Origin: Semisulcospira habei
Taxonomy: Eukaryota; Mollusca; Gastropoda; Semisulcospiridae
Direction of reading: 5' to 3'
Assembly (NCBI GenBank): GCA_036245525.1
Contig: BTPG01000005.1
Location: 128,975,299 to 129,039,298 of the forward strand
Length of the DNA: 64,000 nucleotides
The position numbers and the translations under genes were made by a program. Below are positions 31,840 through 43,920 of this stretch, piece after piece; the stretch's first letter is position 1, and every line of letters starts with the position of its first letter. The notes under the pieces were generated by a model. The model had not been told where the DNA came from. It did not search any database and saw only the letters and a list, made by a program, of their open reading frames with translations.

Positions 31840-34422
31840 TTATGTAATCTTTCATGAAAGCACTCTGATCAAATTGAATGCCTCTGTGAACTTTCTTTAG
31901 TACTAACCCATGTCTGATGTAAAACTGTAGTAAGCGATAGTGACATACGTAATTGAATTTGTCATTCAAATTTGGAACTAGTTTAGTGTCTTCTTTTTTC
32001 CCCGTCATACTCATTTTCTCAACAGCTAAGGGATAATCATTGTGGTAATCATGTAGATGGTGTGGGTACTCCAGGTCTACTTCAAAGATCCAACCCTTCC
32101 TGTCATTTCGGTCATGATTCATAATATAGTTTGTTAATTTTGTTATGTCATACTGTGTCAAATCATACAGACAAAAGTTTTTCAATGGCAATAACTCACA
32201 CATCGCGTATCCATACAAATTGTTCGCGTCTACGTACATAATGAATGACCTTGACCTTGAGGGGTCAAAGTCAAGGTCGTCAAGATATTTATTATTTGCT
32301 TTTGCATAATTGTTCGCAGCTATACTAATCCCACCTCTCAATCCGCGTTCCACAATTTCACCCATCGTGCGATCAGACAACAGATCTATAAATATCTTAC
32401 TGGATTTCAAAAACGCATCCCATGTCATGCCAGGACTAGTTATGTAACAGGCAGGGTCAAGACTGTAGTGTAACAAACCCTTTTCTTGATAACTTTCAAA
32501 TACGTCTGCTAGCAAGCAAACGTCAGCTTTCAAGTACTGGTCATGATAGTCACCAATCGTCTGACACCCTAATTTATCCCATGCATCAAGAGCGTGCTGG
32601 TAATCAGAGTCAGAAATACCTTTACCATTAAGTGTAGAATAAAATTTCTCTTTTGGTGGCAGTCTCCTTTCCTCAAACACAACCCACTCACTGATGTACT
32701 CATAAGGGTACACACCTTTCTTAATCAAATCAGGCTCAAAATATTTACTTGTTATTGGAAACGATGTCAGTCCTTCTGCCAGACTAGCAAGTCCTAAAGA
32801 CAAATGTTGCATAGAGTCATAAAATGCTAATCTGTTGTCCAATCTAAAAGTCAAGTATTTCTCAGTTGTCTGCGCAATACAACTTATGTTTCTGTAGGAC
32901 TCGTCTACAGCACACATGATAATGTGTTAATCACAACCTTTGAGATTGTGGAAAAAGATTGTTAGTTTGTATTTCTTAGGATCTGTTTTTAATAACAAGT
33001 TACACTTGTTATGTGCAGCACCTCTGTACCGTCCAGTTATGTGATCATGGTCATGAACTTTATCACCACCCAGAGGTTGTTCACAAATCCAACACGTCAC
33101 AGCTGTATCAAATTTCAGTTTGTCTTCTTCTGTCATCACCAAAGGCATCTGGCATGTTGTGAGATAATGTACTACCTGGTTATACAGTTGTCTCATTTCT
33201 GTTAAAAACAGACATGCTGCATTTTCGCCCCTGTAGATAACAGGTTCTGAATGCTGTCCATCTGACCTAACAATAATGTATCCAAAAGAACACACCACTT
33301 GGTCACTCAACTTTATAGTCTTTGGTAATGATTCTGGAACAGGTCCTTCATATGGTACAACTAGTGATTCAAAATCAGCATACACTACAAATGGCAGCTT
33401 TTGCTGATTCCCATAATTCTTAAAACACACTTGACTACCGGGATCTGTATGTCATCAGCTGACCTACAATGTAAAACATGTTTGTGTGCTATGTTTATAG
33501 AAGAAAATCTTTGTAAACATCTTTTACACACTTCCTGTTTGCCATTGTGTTTTGTTGTATGCCCATGAATTAGTTGTGACATATTTCTGATAATTGTGTA
33601 GTGAAAGTTATTATCATCACTGATTAATAACATGTCAACATGCTTATCTTCTGACTGTCCGTAGGTTGGAGCAAGTGGTGATACTCTAATGGGTTGTAAC
33701 TTGTCAACAGACTCATTATCCCACACATACACATTTACTGATATACCAGGATTTAGTGTTTCAAACAAGTTAATGTCTTCTATTTTAACAGGAAAATCTA
33801 TACCACTGAAGTTGAGTTCGTTTACAAATTTGGTGTAGTTAGATACACGTTCAGGTTTTGATTTTATAAAGTGTAGTTTAGCAAGCACACACCACATAAA
33901 ACAATGGTGGTCATTGTTCTGTATATTGACGACAGCCTTTTTGTTTGCAACCTCAGTTGGCAGTGGTATCCATGATTTACCTAATATAGGATGATACCTT
34001 GACTGTTTTAATTGTAGTTCATGTACACGGCCTTCGTGCCAACCAGACCCCTTCATTTTTGCTTTGTCAATTGCTTCTAGAAAGTCAGGTAATAGTCTGT
34101 CTCTAAACACGTTCTCCAATTCTCTTCTTGTGTTAACTGTATGTTGTCTTGTCGATATATACGATACAATCACTTCACCATCTACTCTAGTAAATTCTAT
34201 TTTCGCAACAATCTGAATCTTTACACTACCTGTAAGAAGATTATCTTGTATGACAGAAAAAGATCTTTCTATCGATTCATAGACATTGTTACTATTAGAT
34301 ATAGGCAAGTCTGTTGTGTGAAACATGTTTCTTAAGCTTGTCGAGCCTGATGGGCTTTGTGAATTGTCCGTCATTTTTATTTGACGGACAAAATAATAAT
34401 ATAAAAAACATTAACGCTGACT

Positions 34423-34787
34423 CTATATGTGTAATACCATTTTATTAACTGTAACACTGGACAAATACAAATTTGTTTGGTTTAGTTCTTTCACTATACA
34501 ACTACACACTGAATTAAACCAGCCACTATAATATTCATTAACAGTGAAAGTTTGCGTCTTTATATCAACAGTTATTTTTTTTATTATTGTTGGTCTAAAT
34601 GGATTATCGACACCCAAAGTTATATTACCTGTCATGTACAGTGTTACTGGTGTTACTGGTGTTATAAATAAATTTCCAGGTGGCCCTTTATTATAAAGCC
34701 CGTTCACATATTTAACGTCTTTAAAGTAGTATTAATATCCATGATTTCACCAATAGGCCAATATTGCGTGATTTGTCCGTCTGTCAT
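34423..34787 (-). pseudogene. Small Polinton protein, frameshifted
   Basis: Starts ATG 34787 (MTDGQITQYWPIGEIMD) and shifts frame near 34725. It goes on as NGLYNKGPPGNLFITPVTPV and a Val/Thr-rich, beta-strand-like sequence to a stop at 34423. About 120 residues. Its place between polymerase and ATPase suggests a virion or assembly component, but I cannot name it. It is too short for a typical penton jelly roll. Confidence 0.5.
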
Positions 34788-34813
34788 TTTTATTGGACAA
34801 ACAAAAGTATAAA

Positions 34814-35419
34814 TTAATTTACTAACCCATACCCTGTGGGCTGATCTGTCTTTAAGATAAGCTTTAGATGCTTAGTTGATTTCAGTTTATTTTTCACATC
34901 GTCCCGTCCATGTTTGTTTGGTATAACATCGTTCTCTCTGAGACAGTCTTCAAAGCTGTCATGATCCTTACAGTAAAACAAACATATAAACTTTAACTGT
35001 TCTCAAAAATCTTTCAGTACAGCATTATATTTCTGAGTGAGAATCCATACACTGACATTTGCGTGTCTGCCACTGAAGGCAAGTTCTGCTAAAGTGTTTC
35101 TTTTCTTGACAATGTCTTTCTCTGCTGAGCAGTCATCAACTATAAACAGGGTTGGTTGTCCTTCAAATTGCTTGTAAAAATACTGTAGGTAGTCATTCAG
35201 TTTTTTCTCAGGGTCGACTAAATAGATGTTGCTGTCAGTCCAAATAAATAAACGGTTGTGATAAGCTTTGTTGTGTTTGATCGTAGGACAAAATATCACA
35301 ATGTTTTCGAAATGATGGAAGTATCTTGTTTGTAAGAGATTAAGTACAAATTCAGTTTTACCACACCCTGTGGCACCACAAAACAAACCACAGTGTGGGT
35401 CAAGTGTCATCAAGTTCAT
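34814..35419 (-). pseudogene. Polinton packaging ATPase (FtsK/HerA type)
   Basis: Starts MNLMTLDPHCGLFCGATGCG. The Walker A motif GATGCGKT is near 35375-35355. The Walker B-like LFIVDD follows near 35145. Then come AELAFSGRHANVSVWILTQ and KYNAVLKDF. A TGA at 35005-35003 interrupts it, and the same frame then stays open through EQLKFICLFYCKDHDSFEDC to TAA at 34814. The stop is a single-codon lesion (probably CGA to TGA) and not the true end. The product would power genome packaging into capsids. About 200 residues, normal for the family. Confidence 0.87.
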
Positions 35420-35438
35420 TTTAATACAGAATATAATT

Positions 35439-36722
35439 TTAATACGAGTGACCACTTAGTCTGCTTTCAGCAATATTGAGTTGTGCATCATAAATCAGAT
35501 ACAAATATATGTTTATGGCTCCAGCGGTTTCAACCTTTTTTTGTATCTGAATTGTAATTCCATCACTGCCGTTTTCAACAGTACAACCTGACCCATGAAG
35601 ATAATCATCATCTGTACTGTGAAGGTCTAGCCACAGAGCATATTTATTTGTAAGGTATTGACTGATCCTAACGTCATACAGATGTAAATCTTTACACGCT
35701 ATGTTTGCTGGTTTATCTTTAAGTCTTCCACCCGCAAAGTATTTTGTGATCTTGTCATAGTGCTGCTAAGGTTGCATTCCTGATGCGTACACTTGGTTTG
35801 GGCGGCCTTCGATTGTACAAGACAAATGTGTAATTTTTTGATTATAGAATTTTTCATAATCCCTTTTGTATGGAGCCGCCGGTTCAACAAACAACATAAG
35901 AATGCCTTTTAGTGACCTGGCAGGTGTGTTCAAGTTTATGTTCCACATTGGGTCGCTCTTGTCTTTATGCATTAAACTATGTCTAATCACCCTGTCATAA
36001 TAAATCGGCAGTCTTGACTGGTACTGATTTTGAATGAGTCTAGCTGGTTCAGTATGTGTAACAATTTCATATTCCAAGGAAATGTTAGAGATCTTGTATG
36101 TTGCACTGAGATCAGATGATTTAATAACTTTGGAGTAGTCATTAAAGGTTAGTTCAAAACTTAGACGGTCATTCAGTGCTCCTTGGTAATAAGGCAAATG
36201 CGCTGTCAGGATTTCAAACTCAAGTGGAATGTAAAACCTGGTTCCATATGTTTTGGCCATTATAACGTCCTTGGCGGTAGTAGTTGTTTTGTCACCGGCG
36301 TCGATTCTAAGTTTGGTAATATTATCTGTCTGTATGCCTTGATAAATACGATCTTCTCTCTCTTCTCTTGTGAGCCAAAGATCTTTGTAGCAGTAAAACA
36401 CATCAGCATCATCAAGACTAAACACTTCCTGTCCTTCAAGTTTTACTTTGATAGTTCTTATAATTGCTCTGCCTAGATTGTTAACTAGTGTTCTGTTTAC
36501 GTCTGTGTCTGATGATAGTTCAATATTAAATGCTAGGCGTGCAGTGCCAGGAACAATAACGTCACTGGGACCTAGGTTTGGAAACTTGACTGTAAGTGTT
36601 TGGTTTTGGTCTATGGTACTTGGATTGTTTGTGATGACGATTGATTGTCTAATGCCCTTAACACCAAGAGGCTCACGTAGTTTTCTATATGGGTCTAATT
36701 TTGATCCATAAGATGATGTCAT
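35439..36722 (-). pseudogene. Polinton major capsid protein (double jelly roll)
   Basis: The true start is ATG 36722 (MTSSYGSKLDPYRKLREPLG), preceded by ATAATAA. The beta-rich sequence includes VIVPGTARLAFNIELSSD, YIPLEFEILTAHLPYYQGAL and LSFELTFNDYS, which fit the Polinton major capsid protein. A TAG at 35768-35766 interrupts the frame, which then stays open for about 108 codons to TAA 35441-35439. The full product would be about 427 residues. Identification is from motif pattern and position next to the ATPase; I could not run a profile search. Confidence 0.8.
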
Positions 36723-36759
36723 TTTATTATGCACAATAAAAAATATTAAATTAATAAAA

Positions 36760-37997
36760 ATGATGGCAGCGGGAGGATTTAATCATGAAGATTATGAAAT
36801 GGATGACATGAATGTCTCAGATACTAGTATCACAAATATGACTGGAATGGTAAATACTTCTCCCATGTATCACGAACTGTTAAAAGACAAAGTAAACTCA
36901 TTTTTGACAGTGTTGGTTCACGCCCAGATGTAATAGATCCTAATCAGTTTGAATATGATAAAGGACACTTATTTGTAAATACAGACAGGGGTAAAGTGTT
37001 TCTAACCCATAAAAATAACACTGCTAAGTTTAGAGCTTTAAGTACAATTAAAGGTGAAGTCAGTGGTGAGGCAGCACTGCAGCGTTACCTTGGTGTTGGT
37101 ACTAGTAAGAAGTTGACGCCGCGTCTTGTTACTGCTCTTCACGACACACAAACTAGGTTACCAACAGGACAAGAAATTGAAATGGCAGCAGTAACAAGCC
37201 TGCCAGAAATAGCAAACACAGTGATACAAGAAACCTCATTTACTGAAGGTCAAATAAATGACGCTATGAAAACAATAGATGACCCACCTTTGTCAATGCG
37301 AGAGATTATGGGCTTGGATAAATCGCTTCAGACAATCAGAGGTGAGATGGTAAATAATGTTGCCAAACTGGGTGAGCTTGATAAACACATAGAACGTGAA
37401 AAAGAGAAACTGGCTACTGCAGACAATGGGAATCTTGACACAGAAATGAAAGAAAGAATCCAACACAGATTAAATGATTTACAGATAGAAAGATCAGGGT
37501 GATTAGAAGTGATTAGTATTGGAAGAGAAAAACTGAAAACGCAGGTCAACAGGATTAGAGAAACTATTCAGAAAATACTTCACGAAGACACAACTCTGGC
37601 TGAGAGACTTAAAACACTTTTCAGAGAGCAGGGTATTACAATTGCAAGTTTAATTACTGCTCTTGGGTTTATTATCAGTACTGTCATGTTATCCGTCTCT
37701 GGTGGAGGTGGTGGTAGTGCAGGCGGTGGTCCAGCACCACCAGGCCCACCAGCCCCCACTGACCCAAAAGATTTACAGTCATGGGTAAAGAAACAGTTGT
37801 CTCATATATCAGACTTGCTTAAGAAATTGGCTCTGAAAGCAATGGACGCATTGCCTGGTATTCTAGGCACAGTTGTTAGTTGGCTTATTAGTATAGCAGC
37901 AAAGGTAGTAGGGTTTATGGCTGAACATGTGTGGATCTTTTTGGTTACAGTAGGTGGATTAATAACTGGGTATTTAATGAAACAGGTAAAGAAGTAA
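36760..37997 (+). pseudogene. Polinton conserved glycine-rich membrane protein, frameshifted and with a stop
   Basis: Starts ATG 36760 (MMAAGGFNHEDYEMDDM) after TTAATAAAA and is divergent from the capsid gene. It shifts frame near 36900. The main part (37502 end) is helical and charged (LGELDKHIEREKEKLA). TGA at 37500-37502 interrupts it. The same frame goes on with TTLAERLKTLFREQGITIAS, a hydrophobic stretch, a Gly/Pro linker (VSGGGGGSAGGGPAPPGPP) and two more membrane segments ending at 37997. The FREQGITIAS-LITALGF motif is one I associate with Polinton-linked proteins. A membrane-active minor virion protein is a guess. Confidence 0.65.
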
Positions 37998-38133
37998 TAT
38001 CCCTAATCCAGTAAGGCCCATCACCAATGCAGTTCTTTCTGACTCATGTGCTTCACAGAGAGATGACACGTCATTTACATCACTTGTGCCCGATTATTTA
38101 GCCCCATCCGCTCCACCGCCAGAGTACTACTGA
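37990..38133 (+). pseudogene. Short frame with PSAP and PPEY motifs
   Basis: An open frame without ATG, overlapping the end of the previous gene, ends in PDYLAPSAPPPEYY and a stop at 38131-38133. It is probably the displaced C-terminus of the preceding gene or of a small overlapping one. PSAP (38104-38115) and PPEY (38116-38127) are directly adjacent; these are the two main classes of late-domain motif. Confidence 0.45.
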
Positions 38134-39879
38134 GAAAAAAAGTGGGGTTTTTTTTGTCTTTGTATCTTGTCAAATTTGTCCGAGTAAGTTGTGACTTAAG
38201 TCAAAAACTTACAATTTGTTTATGTTTAAGTTCTTATAAATTCTTATTTTAAGACACTTATATGTTCTTGTGTCAACTAACTTATAATAATTTATGCCAA
38301 CTAATTTATAGGAATTTTAAAAGTTACCTGAAAAGTAATTTGTCAGTTATAGGAGACTTTGAAAATTTGTTATCAGGTATCTGTAGGTAACTTTAAAAAA
38401 AATTGTTATCAAGTGCTTATGTCAATTTTTTTTTTTTTTTTTTTTTTTTTTGGGGGGGAGGGGTATGTGTGTGGTTATTGTTATTAAAATAATTGTGTGT
38501 TTTGGGGTATTGACACAGAGACAATGGTATAAATAGGTCGTCCCAGGCGCCCACACGCAGGCGGAATACTAGGCCAAATGTGCTAAAAATTGCACACATT
38601 TGATCATCACTTTCACTACATAAACATCATTTTTTGTTTCTGATTTTAATATGAAAATGAAGATAAAATATTTCTCTTTCAGTTTCAATGTGTGTTTTAT
38701 AGCTAAATAATTTCGGAATTAGTTGTAATAAATTGTGGAAATGTATAGGGGTTTACTCCATTTTTGCCGTGGCGAGGCCTTCCGCGCAGCTAAAGGCAGC
38801 ATTTTACATACTCCGGTTTTTCCATCCGCGGATTTCCGAGACAAAGGACACACACTAAAAATAACCTAATGATGAAAGTAGAGTTGTTTGCCGATCTGCC
38901 GATATAATTTTCGTATCAATATTTGCTGAAATTCTAAATTCTAATCTATATATACACACATTAACACATACAGATACACACGCACGTAAACACAAACACA
39001 CAGACACACACACACATACATACACGCATACACACACATGCATACATACACACGCATACACACATACGCAAACATACACACGCATACACACATATGCATA
39101 CATACACATGCATACACACACCCAAACATGGACGCACAGATACATACACACACATCCACTCACACACATACACACACACGCACAGACAAACACACGTACG
39201 CACTCACACATTCACTCACACACGCGCACAGACAGACAAACACAAAATCTTTATTCATCATGCAAGAATATTGTAGACTCATCCGCAGAACACCGTCAGG
39301 CTTCGCCATACCATTGTATGACACGCGATACACAGGCTGTCTATACAAATTGACACTGCGCACTTATTCCCGTTACAAAGGCCCTATGACATTGTTTACG
39401 TTAGAAACCGCATTAACGACGTTAACGACCAGGGTGTAAACAGAAGATTGAAGACTTTGTATTAAGAGTAATTTAACTCTGTGTTCTGTCTCTGTCTTTG
39501 GTTGCTACAGAAGCTACAGACCGCTACATATAAAATATGAGTAGACTGTCAACTTCCGCATTGCAGCTAGCGACATATTGGACTCCTCGCTGTACACAAA
39601 TGACACTGTCTACAGTCTTCGCTGCGATGTTTACCGTTAGCGGTGGTTGCTACGTACAATCTTGCTTAGCAACCGCTGGTGTAAACTGAAGATTGAAGAC
39701 TTTGTATTTAGGAGCCATTTAAACTCTGTGATCTGCTTCTCTGCCTCTCATTTCTTAGTTGTTTACGACACAAAAGTGGTAGCAAATGGCTTTGATTGAG
39801 AAGGCTCAATCTTCCATTATAAAGCCTTCACGTAACGGCGAAGCGAGATTATGCTTATTTTCCGCGGCGCGATACATGT
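38134..39879. other. Polinton right arm, no conserved gene seen
   Basis: Low-complexity and non-coding. It includes a T26-type run at 38427-38451, an (AC)n-rich block at 38950-39245, and a repeated GAAGATTGAAGACTTTGTAT at about 39443 and 39686. The long Thr/His or Cys/Val open frames over the (AC)n block are artefacts of the repeat. Confidence 0.6.
38950..39245. repeat. (AC)n/(ACACATAC)n low-complexity repeat
   Basis: Nearly 300 bp of CA-rich, imperfect tandem repeat, mostly ACACAC and ACATACAC. Confidence 0.9.
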
Positions 39880-42086
39880 AGGTAGGTCCATCCCTTCAGT
39901 AATGGCTGCCATCATACCAAATTTGAACCTAAACTTGCCGGTTTTCAACAATGCATATCTGCCTTATTATGCACTTTCATCACCCCCCAAAATAATCCTC
40001 AAATACAATCAACCTTTAACATAATGTTTCTTGTGTTTGTTGTGCTGTGAGTAGCATATGTGATGTTTGGGAATGCTTTTCTGCAGCCTATCGCATACGC
40101 TCTCAGCGAGCGCCGGTGATTTTTTTCCCGAGGTCAGGTAGAAGCTGGTAGACACCTGTGCTCGGAAAATCGCAATTATTTTTTATCACAGTAACGCATC
40201 GCGCTACAGTTGGTGTTAACGGAAACGGGAATTCCCGTAGAATATTTTGGTACCAAATTCGTTTGGAAACTTGTATTTGTAAGCCTTAAAGTTACAAAAT
40301 GCAGAAAATCGTAAATGTTTGGAGAAAATCCACTCTCATATTACAATAAATTTCATTAAATTTGGTATCATTTAAAAGAGAAAATCATGCTCTTTCGCTT
40401 AGAATTTGGTTCAAAGCGCAAACGGAAGTTGATCAAAAACGAAGGGGCAAAATGTGGACCCCGTGACGTCATTGTGTATGCGTCCGACGGCTACACACGC
40501 ATGGCAGTCGAGGCGACCGGAAAATCGACTCTTGTTCTCGAAGATTTCAGCCAGTCTTTACGAAAGTACAATTGTAAATCAGTCTTTTGATATTAAATTG
40601 TTTTTCTGTTGATTTTTTAAGTATAATTTTGGCTGGAAGTATGTTATATTTAAGATGATTTTACTCAATGTGTACGGGACAAAACAAAGCAGTTGCCTCG
40701 CCTGATTGCAATCGTGAACTGATTTTCTACTTCGTTTTAAGGGGATAATAATATTTTTAAGTGCATATATTTAGAGCTATAGCTTTTCGTGATAACAAAT
40801 TAGACGAACAAGATTTAAAGCTGCAAATATATTGTTTATTCTGTGGTTAAACTTCATCACGATCGGTAACTCGTGGTGGCGTAGCAGACGATGCATTGCC
40901 AGGTAGACATGGATTGATGGCACGGTTTTGTTTCCAAGTTCTATGGGGTTAATATAAGTGGGCTTGTTTATCCTGTTGTGAGTTACTGAAACCTCATTGA
41001 TATATAATATGCAAATAAGTTAAGTATGTTACTTGTTAGTATAATTACTATAAATTGAGGCACTCTCTTTACACAGGACAGCTAGTTCCATCTTCTTCAA
41101 GAGAGAGTGAGAATAGGACCTAAGAAAAGAGGAAAACCACAACAGATACCCAACATAACTGTTGACAATAGGCTGTTCCTTTGGCTCCACTTATTGAAAG
41201 AGGAGGGTCACACCTGGGCTGAGATTAGGTCCCTCTTCAATGATATCCTGAATCATCAAGAGCTACCAACACTGCTGGGCAGGGGCGCGTGTGGGGAGGC
41301 CTATTTGGAGGAGTAGACTTATCAGAAAGTTTGGCCAGAGAAGCGGAAGAAAAGATGGTTCCAAAACGTGGACGCCAGAACAAATCAGAAGTGACATCAA
41401 GTAGTTGACGTGGTAAAAAAAAACAAAAAAAACTTGCATGTCAGCTACGAACTCTTTGTCAAAACAACTTTAAACTCTTGTCATGCGCACGCACACGCCG
41501 GCACACGCACGTATGCGCACACACACAATACACATGCACGAACACACACACTTTGAACAACTGTGAAGGATTTGTTCATAGTAATAAATACTCACTTTCA
41601 AATGATGCTTCATGTTCTGCTGTACAATAAAATAAGAACCATGCTTTTAACTATAGTAGTTGCTGAGATATGGCCATTTTAGTTCAATGCGCATCTCTAC
41701 CTCAATTCCTTTTGTCAAAATTTTGATTTTTCTCATTTTTGAGGTGATTTTGCAAAGTGACCATGCATTTGTGAAGCCTGAAAAAAATTTAGCTAAGACA
41801 ACACACTACTTTGACCAGACAGACTACATTACAGCACTGTGCATTTATAAATGTTGAAGTTATACTAACTTATAGTTGGGTGAACTATGGGTTTCCTTCA
41901 ATTTGCAGAATCTGCCGATTTCCTTAAAAATTCAAACTTATATCTCTGAAAGTATTTGAGCTACAGACTTGCCATTTGGCATGTATACTCAGTTTGATGT
42001 ATACTTTCTACTAAATTTGTTAGTTTGAGTTGTATTGCGTTACTTCTTTTTTTTTAAAATGGGGGTGGACCTACCTAATAATACAT
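39880..42086. mobile_element. Possible DNA element with short inverted ends
   Basis: TAGGTAGGTCCATCCC at about 39880 is mirrored by GGGGGTGGACCTACCTA at about 42062-42078. Inside are two small frames of unknown kind (40387-40590 and 41107-41316, the latter with TVDNRLFLWLHLLKEEGHTW). No transposase was recognised and no clear target duplication was found. Confidence 0.3.
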
Positions 42087-42300
42087 GTCTAGCCAAATTA
42101 AACAACTGAAAAAAATAACTGTGCTTACTGAATTGAAGCCAGTGTACTTTTCATACGGTACCACCACCGTCTCTCACAGTCACAGCTTGTGGTATAAACC
42201 TAGACTGAACGCAAATAAGCAAAAAAGTCAGAAACAAAATTTTACTTACCTTACGTTTTGGTTGTTTCAGCTTCGTTATATCCATTGCTTCTGCTTCCAC

Positions 42301-42769
42301 TCACTGCATATTTAACCGCATCTCATTCATAGATGCGTTCAAGCTTAGAATTGAGGGGCTTTGTTCTAATTGTGCTATTTTTTCACGGAAGTCATTTGCT
42401 TTCTTTTCATTCAGCTGTATAACCCTCTCTTTGAATCTTATTTTTTGAGCACATCGACTAATATTTTTTGTAATCTTTTCCTTTTTTTTCATTACGTACA
42501 CCATAGGTTATCATCTCATTTGCAAATTCCTCATCATTGTCTTCAGCATTGTATTTCGCCAAAAAAGATGTAGATTCTATCATATCTTTTTCAATATCAC
42601 GTAAATCAGATTGTAACTCCTGTGCTTTGTCCTTCAGGTGTTTCAGTTCATGGTTGTAAGCACCACCTTTTCTGACACAAATGTTTAGCCGTCTGCGAAG
42701 AATTCCAGCTTGCTTAATAACGTTTGTTCCAGAATTTTGCGTCATGTTGTGTAGACAGTGCACCAACAA
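42301..42769 (-). pseudogene. Unknown coiled-coil protein, frameshifted
   Basis: Two overlapping minus-strand frames (42769-42458 and 42504-42301) read as one charged helical protein of about 155 residues if one base is shifted near 42490. Segments include HELKHLKDKAQELQSDLRDI and RFKERVIQLNEKKANDFREK. No family was recognised. It could be Polinton cargo or part of another inserted element. Confidence 0.4.
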
Positions 42770-43264
42770 AGAGCTGTGTTTTCTTCAGAACGTTTCGGCA
42801 CAAACTGATTAATAAAATTAGCAAACAGTCATGTCAGACACAGCTGGAAAAACCGGTTCGATCTGATTAATGAAAGGCCTGGGCTTGACACTTACATATC
42901 ACCTGACAAAAAAAGGGTGTATAGTAAAATCTGTTCATACCTGTGTAGACTGGAAAGGAGTATTTTTAAATCACCCCTTTTTATGGACCCATCCAATTGA
43001 ATAGCCTGACGGACGAGCCTATTTTAGGAGGTATTTTTTCATTTGCTTATGTAGTTGGAACAGAAAATTATTTTGAGAAACTTTGCTGTTGTTCAAACCA
43101 GATTGTGACCTCCTTATTTGAAACGACATACATTTTCTGAAATGGCCTAATGACACAGTGACCCAAATTTGATCTACTTTTCTCATTTTGACACAGTGAC
43201 CAAAATTTGATCTATATTCTCGTTTTGGCACACTAACCTAAATTCGACATTTTTGTAATAGGTA

Positions 43265-43415
43265 TGTCTGTGTATGCATATATGTGTATGCGTGTGTAGG
43301 TATGTGTGTGTGTGTGTATGTATGTGTGTGTATGTATATATAGGTATGAGTGTGTGTGTGTGTATGTATGTGTGTGTGTATGTGCATATGTGTGAATGTA
43401 TGTGCGTAAAAGGGT
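43265..43415. repeat. (GTGTGTAT)n low-complexity repeat
   Basis: About 150 bp of GT/TA-rich tandem repeat. The Thr/His-rich frames over it are not genes. Confidence 0.9.
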
Positions 43416-43920
43416 AAGCAGACAAAAGCAGAAGTCAAAAATCAATAAATCTTCTGGTCATATGTACTCAGTCAGGCAAAACATAACCTTTAAAATGATA
43501 CCAGTAAATCAATGTATGCTGTTAAACCCTGTCAGCCTAACTTATAAGAGACAGTTGACTAAAACAATGTAAAAACGAGAGCCAGGCCTGGAACTCTTGA
43601 GGATCTGATTATGTTGCAAGCTTATGCGAATCCGGGTTCCAGAGAATCCTTTGTAAAACGTTTATGTACTCCGTACGAGGTAGCCAGATACCCGGGGGGT
43701 TTAAACTAGCGGGCAACACTTAGTCGGTCCCAGTCAGAGTGTTACCCGCTAGCAACGGGCGGTGTTTACATACATTAGTGACCCTGCGGCACAGTAAGAG
43801 GTGTGCGCGCGTGTGCCGAGTGGCGTATTAGCGGACTGCAGCTGTTAGCGGCAATCAACAGCGACGGCTAAACAAGCTTGGTGCGCTGTTTTATCGCGTA
43901 TGTTCCTGAATAAACTGGCT

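Larger units (their letters stand above)
22706..34374 (-). pseudogene. Polinton protein-primed DNA polymerase B, broken and partly deleted
   Basis: Starts at ATG 34374 (MTDNSQSPSGS). The N-terminal region has WIPLPTEVANKKAVVNIQNN and CFMWCVLAKLH. A frameshift near 33425 is followed by the exonuclease site VYADFES, a Cys/His-rich CWICEQ ... HDHDHITGRYRGAAHNKC block and FFHNLKGCD. A second break falls near 32925. The palm begins with YVDANNLYGYAM (motif A) near 32230. At 31839 the gene is cut by the E cluster. Only the C-terminal end (SNKHNLEMIQTHKKSLAVGD, KEKAYAPGHYRL) is found beyond it at 22935-22706. The template-binding and DTD motifs are absent, so the insertion came with a deletion. Polintons use this enzyme for self-replication. 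Confidence 0.88.

Noticed and set aside
38855..39439. Cys/Val-rich and Thr/His-rich open frames
   Set aside because: They come from an (AC)n repeat. The same applies to 43183-43445 and 46040-46250.
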